From: an uncultured Nitrospirota bacterium
GTDB lineage: Bacteria > Nitrospinota > Nitrospinia > CAJXCL01
Assembly: GCA_913051775.1 (NCBI GenBank)
Contig: CAJXCL010000018.1
Coordinates: forward strand, 1 to 33,498
Reading direction: 5' to 3'
DNA length: 33,498 nucleotides
Under the pieces are notes generated by a model. The model was not told the DNA's origin. It made no database searches and saw only the letters and a program-made list of their open reading frames with translations. Below, piece after piece: positions 27,465 through 33,498 of this stretch (within the stretch, counting starts at the first letter, position 1; each line of letters starts with the position of its first letter). The translations under genes were made by a program, and so were the position numbers.

Positions 27465-28832
27465 TTAAGAAGCTTTTTTTTGTAAAATTTCTTGAAATAA
27501 CTCTACGCCTTTTAACAATTCGACAGCCCTTTGCAATTGAATGTCTTTTTTGTATCCTTCCAGAAATCGGGCTTCTTTTGCGTTTTTCGGCGTATTGTTA
27601 TCAGGTTGTTCACTTTCCAGACCGGGAAGGTTATCTTTGGTACCGAAAAAGTGTGGGGTTGTATCTTTTTCCTGGCCGGTATTGAGCTTTTCTTTACTCT
27701 CTTTTTCCTTTGCATTGGGATTAACAACCGGATTATCCACAATAATATTTGGATCGATTCCATTTTTATCTATAATTTTTCCACTTGGAGTAAAATATTT
27801 TGCTGTCGTTAATCGAAGCCCTGATCCATCACTCAGCGGGATTATTGTTTGCACGGAGCCTTTTCCGAATGTTTTTGTGCCCATAACAACAGCTCGATTA
27901 AGGTCTTTTAGCGCTCCGGCTACAATTTCAGAAGCACTGGCGCTGCCTCCATTCACTAAAATTACCAGCGGCAAATCCACATACTTGCTGCTTTTCTGTG
28001 TTTTAAATGTCATATTTTGGTCCGGGGTTCTCCCTTCCGTATATACAATAAGAGCTCCTTTGTTCAGGAAAATGTTTGAAACTCCCACCGACTGGTTAAG
28101 AAGCCCTCCTGGGTTATTCCTTAAATCAAGCACCAGGCCCTTTAAGGGGCCTTTATCTGAAAATTTCCCCAGCCCCTTTTTAACCTCATTAGTTGTTGTC
28201 TTAGCAAAATTTCGTATGCGGATATATCCTATATTGTCTTCCATTCTTCGAGACCAAACACTTTTCATCTTAATTATTGCCCTCGATATAATAAAATCTT
28301 TAAGGCTTTTAAACCCTTTCCGTAATATGGTGATAGTAACTTTAGTCTTAACGGGGCCTCGGAGTTTTTTGACCGCATCCGGCAGGGATATACCTCTGGT
28401 AGATTCATTATTGATTTTCACTATTATGTCTCCGGCTTGAACACCGCTTCGGTACGCGGGGGTGTCTTCAATAGGAGACACAACAGTAAGGAGATTGTCG
28501 CGCATGGTTATTTCGATCCCCAAACCGCCGAATTCTCCCTCAGTCTCTACTTTCATTTCTTTGTAAGAATCAAAGGACAAATAAGAAGAATGGGGATCCA
28601 GATTTCTCAGCATTCCCTGTATAGCTCCTTCTATCAGTCTATCTGGCTTTACTTCTTCTACATAGGAAGATTCTATAAGCGAAGTAACTTCAGCGAATAT
28701 TTTAAGCTTTTCATATGTGTTTCCTAAACTACTATGGACTTTTTTAATTCCGCCGGACAGCAGAAATGCGGCCACTAATAAGGCAACCAGCAATAAAGAC
28801 CGCAATGGTTTGTTTTTTAATTTTCTATACAT
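27465..28832 (-). CDS. ctpA: S41 family C-terminal processing peptidase
   Basis: PDZ domain GLGIEITMRDNLLTVVSPIEDTPAYRSGVQAGDIIVKIN; LVNGGSASASEIVAGAL, TFGKGSVQTIIPL. Confidence 0.95.
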   Translation of the reverse strand: MYRKLKNKPLRSLLLVALLVAAFLLSGGIKKVHSSLGNTYEKLKIFAEVTSLIESSYVEEVKPDRLIEGAIQGMLRNLDPHSSYLSFDSYKEMKVETEGEFGGLGIEITMRDNLLTVVSPIEDTPAYRSGVQAGDIIVKINNESTRGISLPDAVKKLRGPVKTKVTITILRKGFKSLKDFIISRAIIKMKSVWSRRMEDNIGYIRIRNFAKTTTNEVKKGLGKFSDKGPLKGLVLDLRNNPGGLLNQSVGVSNIFLNKGALIVYTEGRTPDQNMTFKTQKSSKYVDLPLVILVNGGSASASEIVAGALKDLNRAVVMGTKTFGKGSVQTIIPLSDGSGLRLTTAKYFTPSGKIIDKNGIDPNIIVDNPVVNPNAKEKESKEKLNTGQEKDTTPHFFGTKDNLPGLESEQPDNNTPKNAKEARFLEGYKKDIQLQRAVELLKGVELFQEILQKKAS

Positions 28833-28974
28833 TAAAGGTCTCCTTATTAAAAAATCTATAAATGATTAAACTGAACCCTATCATTTACACTATCATTATA
28901 ATGAACTAAATAACAGTGGTAAATCATACAATACATGGATTTCACTGATTATTTTTGCGGCAGATACTGAGGAC

Positions 28975-30150
28975 TTATTTTTTAGCGACGCTGAGCCACT
29001 TGAGAGGGTTTTCCGGTGCTCTTTTGTTGCGTATTTCAAAATACAATGAAGGACCATTGATAGAATCGCTGTCTCCCGTTTGAGCAAAAACCTGGCTCTT
29101 TAAAACTCTGCTACCCTTTTTTACCATGCTTTTGCTCAGATGAGCATAAAGTGAGTAAAAACCTTTACCGTGACCAAGGATAACTATCAGACCGTAACCC
29201 TTGAGATTTCCTGAATATAAAACTTCTCCCTGATGAACTGCGCGTACATTTTTCCCAACTGGCGCCGCAATTTCAATTCCATTATTATAAGAAAATGTTT
29301 TAAACCGTTTGTTTTTAACCTTTCCATATGGAGAAAGAACCTTTCCCTTGACCGGCCAAGGTAAAAAACCTTTTCTTTTATGAAAGGTTAAGTTCTTTTC
29401 CTCAAAATAGCTTTTTTCTAAAATGGCAATTAAAGAGCTTAACTCTTTAGAAGCTTCCAGAAGTTCTGACTGGATTTTCTTGTGAGTACTTTTCCTGGTT
29501 CTGATTTTGTTTAAAAATTTCTGTTTTTTTCTTTTTTTTATTAAAGTTTCATTTTTTTTCTTTTGTGAAGCATCTTTATAAAGCGCCACCTTTTTTGCCG
29601 TTTCCTGCAAGTCTTTTTTAGTTGCCGTTAAATTTTCAATATCAAATTTATATTGGGAAATCAATTCCGCGTCAAAATTCGCTATGATTTTCATATATTT
29701 AAGTCTCTGCAAAAAATCATTTGTATCCGAAGCTGAAAAAACAACTCTTATGTAAGATGCTTCACCTTCTCTATAGATAACTCTTAGTCTTTCTTGGAGA
29801 AGTTTTTTATGGATTCTTGTTTTCTCGCGGTTTTTGTTGAGATTGAATTCTATTTTTTTTAGCTTATTATTAGTGCTCTCTAATTTTTTTTCATGTTTTG
29901 TAAGTTCTCTTTGAGATGTTTTTAACGCTTTATTAACACTTTCAAGCTGTCCCAAAATAGATTTTTCTCTTTTTACTTCCTCCTGAATTTTATCTGATTC
30001 AGTGCCAATTTTTGATTTAATACGCTCCAGTTCTTTTTTTTCCTGTTGGATTTCTTTTTTAGCAGAAGAATTTTGCATTCCAATAGCCCAATTATTCCCT
30101 GCCTGAAAAAAGAAAAAATTTAATAAAATTATTAAATAAGTTTTTTTCAT
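28975..30150 (-). CDS. envC: murein hydrolase activator EnvC-like (coiled coil plus M23 domain)
   Basis: Long coiled coil then FLPWPVKGKVLSPYG...GIEIAAPVGKNVRAVHQGEVLYSGNLKGYGLIVILGHGKGFYSLYAHLSK. Confidence 0.9.
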   Translation of the reverse strand: MKKTYLIILLNFFFFQAGNNWAIGMQNSSAKKEIQQEKKELERIKSKIGTESDKIQEEVKREKSILGQLESVNKALKTSQRELTKHEKKLESTNNKLKKIEFNLNKNREKTRIHKKLLQERLRVIYREGEASYIRVVFSASDTNDFLQRLKYMKIIANFDAELISQYKFDIENLTATKKDLQETAKKVALYKDASQKKKNETLIKKRKKQKFLNKIRTRKSTHKKIQSELLEASKELSSLIAILEKSYFEEKNLTFHKRKGFLPWPVKGKVLSPYGKVKNKRFKTFSYNNGIEIAAPVGKNVRAVHQGEVLYSGNLKGYGLIVILGHGKGFYSLYAHLSKSMVKKGSRVLKSQVFAQTGDSDSINGPSLYFEIRNKRAPENPLKWLSVAKK

Positions 30151-30151
30151 A

Positions 30152-31045
30152 TCAGTTATTTAAAAATTTTCTGAGAGAAACATAGCTCCCCGCATAACCT
30201 ATTAGTACTCCGGAAAGAACAATATAAGCGACATCCCGAGGTGTAATAAACAAAAAGGACTGGGCGCCAATAAAAAATCTGGAGGCTTGCAAATTATCAA
30301 TAAACATCCCGTAAAAACCATACAGAATTATCAGCGAAAGAACTGCACCAAGAAAACCCTGAAGAATCCCTTCAAAGAGAAAAGGTCCTTTTATAAACCA
30401 GTCCGTAGCTCCCACAAGCTGCATAATTTCAATTTCGTCTTTTCGTGCATAGAGGGATAGTTTTATCGCGTTAGAAATAATCAAAATGATTCCGACACAG
30501 ATCAATCCCCCGACAGCCAAGACAATAAACTTCAGGAAAAACAGCATTGTTTCTATTTTTCCCAGCCATCCTTCGCCAAATTCTAAACTTTCTATTCCTT
30601 TAAATTTATTAACATCCTCAGCTATTGATTTGATCTTTTCGAAATGACGATATTTTTTTTTAAATTTTAACTCGAAGGATGCGGGTAAAGGGTTAACATT
30701 AAGACTGTCTAAAATTGTCTGGTTACGTGCCAGCCTCGTTCTAAATTTTTTCAGGGCTTGATCTTTCGAGACATAAAGATATTCATCAATTTCCAGCATG
30801 GATGAAAAATAACTTTTAAGTTTTTCCATATCCTTTTTAGTAATATTATCTTGAAGATAAACTACCACTTGAAAATTTTCCCTCCATTTCTTCACCATCC
30901 CCTGTATGTTAAAATAGACAATTAAAAAAATCCCCAAAATTGACATGGAAACGGCAGTTGTTCCTATTGTGATCAAATAGGCTTCTTTATTGGCTTTAAT
31001 GCCTTCTAATGCTTCCTTTAATGCGCTGCCGATTAATTGAATCAT
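30152..31045 (-). CDS. ftsX: cell division protein FtsX
   Basis: Permease-like protein directly downstream of ftsE; MIQLIGSALKEALEGIKANKEAYLITIGTTAVSMSILGIFLIVYFNI; start at internal Met 1 nt after the ftsE stop rather than ORF start 31126. Confidence 0.92.
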   Translation of the reverse strand: MIQLIGSALKEALEGIKANKEAYLITIGTTAVSMSILGIFLIVYFNIQGMVKKWRENFQVVVYLQDNITKKDMEKLKSYFSSMLEIDEYLYVSKDQALKKFRTRLARNQTILDSLNVNPLPASFELKFKKKYRHFEKIKSIAEDVNKFKGIESLEFGEGWLGKIETMLFFLKFIVLAVGGLICVGIILIISNAIKLSLYARKDEIEIMQLVGATDWFIKGPFLFEGILQGFLGAVLSLIILYGFYGMFIDNLQASRFFIGAQSFLFITPRDVAYIVLSGVLIGYAGSYVSLRKFLNN

Positions 31046-31046
31046 G

Positions 31047-31700
31047 TTATTCAACAATCTTCCCTTTTTTAAGATGTATAACCCGCTGTTTCGTTGTTTT
31101 AAGCAGATCCCGGTTGTGAGTTGCAAATACTACGGTAGTTCCGTTTATGTTTGCTTTTATAAACAGCTTCATAATCTCCCACATCATTTCCGGATCTATG
31201 TTTCCTGTCGGCTCATCGGCAAGTAATATTTTAGGCTTATTAATTAGAGCTCGCGCAATAGCAATCCGCTGTTGTTCTCCCCCTGCTAATTCAAGCGGAA
31301 AAGAGTCTTTTTTATTGCTCAATCCAATATTCTTTAAAATTTCCCATGTATTCCTCTTAATTTCTTTATAAGGAATCCCAATGACTTTCTGGGGGAAAGC
31401 AATATTATCATAAACTGATCTTGATTTTATGAGTTTGAAATCCTGGAAAACCACTCCTATATTTCTTCTCAGAAAGGATAATTTAGATCTCTTGATTTTC
31501 AGCATATTAATCCCGTTAATTATCATCTGTCCCCTGTCAATCTTTTCCCATCCGAGAATAATTTTTATAAAAGTTGTTTTCCCTGCGCCGCTGGGACCGG
31601 TTATAAAAACAAATTCTCCTTTACTGATTTTCAAGTTGATACCATTCAGGGCTTCCACATTTTCAGTATACTTTTTATGCACATCATACATCTGGATCAT
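31047..31700 (-). CDS. ftsE: cell division ATP-binding protein FtsE
   Basis: GPSGAGKTTFIKIILG Walker A, LAGGEQQRIAIARALINKPKILLADEPTGNID. Confidence 0.94.
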   Translation of the reverse strand: MIQMYDVHKKYTENVEALNGINLKISKGEFVFITGPSGAGKTTFIKIILGWEKIDRGQMIINGINMLKIKRSKLSFLRRNIGVVFQDFKLIKSRSVYDNIAFPQKVIGIPYKEIKRNTWEILKNIGLSNKKDSFPLELAGGEQQRIAIARALINKPKILLADEPTGNIDPEMMWEIMKLFIKANINGTTVVFATHNRDLLKTTKQRVIHLKKGKIVE

Positions 31701-31741
31701 GCTTTAAAGCCTCAACGGAATATTGTGCTGTCAAAAAAATT

Positions 31742-31830
31742 TTTTAGCGAGCGCATTCCTCGCATACTTGCAGAGCTACGAAGCTAAACTTGGCTTTGAG
31801 CTCAGTTTTGCTGCATGGAGCTTCAATAGA
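31742..31830. repeat. palindromic intergenic repeat enclosing the 45-bp dispersed repeat
   Basis: TTTAGCGAGCGCATTCCTCGCA ... TGGAGCTTCAATAG ends match the palindromic family; the interior 31768-31812 is the inverted copy of 9254-9298. Confidence 0.75.
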
Positions 31831-31946
31831 ATGCTATTTATTTCAGGATAGCAGAAATGTTTTAAAGTTCAAGTGGATGAAAAACAAAAGAGAGCAAAGA
31901 ATTTTATTTTTGCAGTCGTATCTAAAAAACAAAAAATATCTTGTAG

Positions 31947-32945
31947 TTATACTTGTTCTAAAACAGTATCTGTGGAGGGGGAATAAAGTTTTTCTGAAGG
32001 GTTATTTTGTTTCTTTTTTAAAATGTTCTTTGCGGTTTTGACAAGGGCTTCCGGGGTTAAGCCATAATGTTCCATTAAATCCCGGGAGTCTCCGGTTTGG
32101 CCAAAACAATCTTCAATACCGATACGCTTTAAAGGAACCTGGCAATTCTCGGACAATAACTCAGCCACTGCGCTTCCAAGACCATTAATAATGGAATGTT
32201 CTTCCCCGGTAATTATCGCACCGGTTTCCTCTGCTGCTGCAAGAATAAGGTTTTTATCAAGAGGTTTGATGGAGGAAGAGTTAATAACCCTAACTTTAAT
32301 CCCTTCTTCATTTAAAATTTTTGCGGCATCTAAGGCAATGTGAACCATAATCCCGCACATTACAAAAGTCAAATCGTTTCCATCTCTTACAACAGACGCT
32401 TTTCCCAATTCAAAGGGGCAATTCTCATCAAAGATAACCGGAAACTTTTCCCGGGACAACCGGATATATATCGGGCCTTTATGGTTTGCCGCAAACTTAA
32501 TCGCAGCGCTTGTTTCATGTCCGTCACAAGGCATGATAACAATCATATTCGGAAGTCCCCGCATGAGACCAATATCTTCAACCGAATGATGAGATGCGCC
32601 ATCAGGCCCCACTGTAATCCCGCCATGTGTAGCTACAATTTTTACATTCAACTTTGGGAGACAAATGGATTGCCTTATTTGTTCCCAGGCCCTGCCAGAG
32701 GCAAAAACAGCAAAAGTGCTGACAAATGGGATTTTCCCTGCCGCGGCCAGCCCGGCTGCCATGCCCATCATATCCTGCTCGGCAACACCAAGGTTAAAAA
32801 ACCGGTTAGGAAAAGTTTTTCCGAATTTGGAAACTTTTGTAGAACCGGCAAGATCACCGGTTAAGACAACAATATCCTTGTTTATCTCGCCCAATTTGGC
32901 AAGTTCTACTCCATAAACATCCCGAGTTCCTAATTTCTCTGCCAA
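31947..32945 (-). CDS. transketolase, C-terminal subunit
   Basis: VVLTGDLAGSTKVSKFGKTFPNRFFNLGVAEQDMMGMAAGLAAAGKIPFVSTFAVFASGRAWEQIRQ. Confidence 0.94.
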   Translation of the reverse strand: MAEKLGTRDVYGVELAKLGEINKDIVVLTGDLAGSTKVSKFGKTFPNRFFNLGVAEQDMMGMAAGLAAAGKIPFVSTFAVFASGRAWEQIRQSICLPKLNVKIVATHGGITVGPDGASHHSVEDIGLMRGLPNMIVIMPCDGHETSAAIKFAANHKGPIYIRLSREKFPVIFDENCPFELGKASVVRDGNDLTFVMCGIMVHIALDAAKILNEEGIKVRVINSSSIKPLDKNLILAAAEETGAIITGEEHSIINGLGSAVAELLSENCQVPLKRIGIEDCFGQTGDSRDLMEHYGLTPEALVKTAKNILKKKQNNPSEKLYSPSTDTVLEQV

Positions 32946-32969
32946 AACATTTTCTCCTTGTTAATTCGC

Positions 32970-33497
32970 TTAGTTCGTCATTACTGCTTCTAATTCTTTC
33001 AACGCCCTTTCCAGTTCCTCCGGTGTAGGGGATGCTCCGTGATATTCGACTTTTCCTTCCATAAACGAAACCCCTTTGCCCTTGACTGTCCTCGCAATGA
33101 TGGCAGTCGGTTTATCACTAACGCCATCTGCTTCATCCAGCGCTGAAAAAATTTCATCAAAATTATGGCCGTCAACCTCTATGGTATGCCAACCAAAGGC
33201 TTCCCACTTTTCTTTTATAGGATTAATATTCATTATTTCAACAACCGGTCCGTCAATTTGTAAACCATTATGATCAATAATAGCACAAACATTACTTAGT
33301 TTATAATGTCTTGCGGTCATAGCCGCTTCCCATACCTGTCCTTCCTGAATTTCACCATCGCCTAATAAAACATAAACACGGGTGTTTCGTTTATCCAGTT
33401 TGGCGGCAACAGCAAGACCGTTAGCCTGTGACAGTCCCTGACCTAAAGAACCGGTACAAACCTCCACACCGGGAGTTGTGGTTGAATTAGGATGTCC
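32970..33497 (-). CDS. transketolase, N-terminal subunit (partial, continues past the right edge)
   Basis: Frame stays open to the edge: [35 protein letters not shown]...[19 protein letters not shown]. Confidence 0.93.
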   Translation of the reverse strand, partial: GHPNSTTTPGVEVCTGSLGQGLSQANGLAVAAKLDKRNTRVYVLLGDGEIQEGQVWEAAMTARHYKLSNVCAIIDHNGLQIDGPVVEIMNINPIKEKWEAFGWHTIEVDGHNFDEIFSALDEADGVSDKPTAIIARTVKGKGVSFMEGKVEYHGASPTPEELERALKELEAVMTN

Positions 33498-33498
33498 T

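Noticed and set aside
27541-28440. 299-aa plus-strand ORF
   Set aside because: Antisense shadow of ctpA, whose protein motifs are unambiguous.
31790-32041. 83-aa plus-strand ORF
   Set aside because: It starts inside a dispersed repeat and runs antisense into the transketolase gene.
32340-32864. 174-aa plus-strand ORF
   Set aside because: Antisense to the transketolase C-terminal subunit.
1-33498. CRISPR array or cas genes, toxin-antitoxin or anti-phage system
   Set aside because: No regularly spaced direct repeats and no ORF with recognisable Cas, toxin or defence motifs.

Overview
The window is mostly a dense bacterial housekeeping chromosome segment with a more accessory, decayed interval at about 13-20.9 kb. 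Confident calls include a YhcC/TIGR01212-type radical SAM protein, an FGGY kinase, a GGQ mini release factor, prepilin peptidase, recA, thpR, pgpA, tRNA-Gly(CCC), a PHP phosphoesterase, two tandem DUF507 genes, a rhomboid protease, an AmpG-type MFS transporter, elbB and an FGE/SUMF1-like protein. Also present are a UmuD/LexA-like repressor with a Y-family polymerase and SRAP/YedK, argD-argF, hflK-hflC, yicC, gpsA, ctpA, envC-ftsX-ftsE and a split transketolase (N-terminal subunit cut by the window edge). Signals beyond ordinary annotation: (i) a 3' tRNA-Leu(CAA) fragment at 519-575 that looks like the distal attachment scar of an island lying to the left; (ii) an SOS-like cassette whose LexA-type palindrome GTGAAC-AAAC-GTTCAC exactly fills the -35/-10 spacer of an apparently leaderless promoter; (iii) a 60-bp perfect inverted repeat flanking a 61-aa membrane ORF, part of a family of palindromic intergenic repeats; (iv) several gene remnants missing from the ORF track (DUF302, GxxExxY, an IS3-type transposase tail, a frameshifted J-domain/zinc-finger gene). 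I found no CRISPR array, rRNA or complete mobile element. I did not find a clearly unprecedented system; the SOS-like cassette and the repeat family are the best leads. All family assignments come from reading motifs, with no database search.
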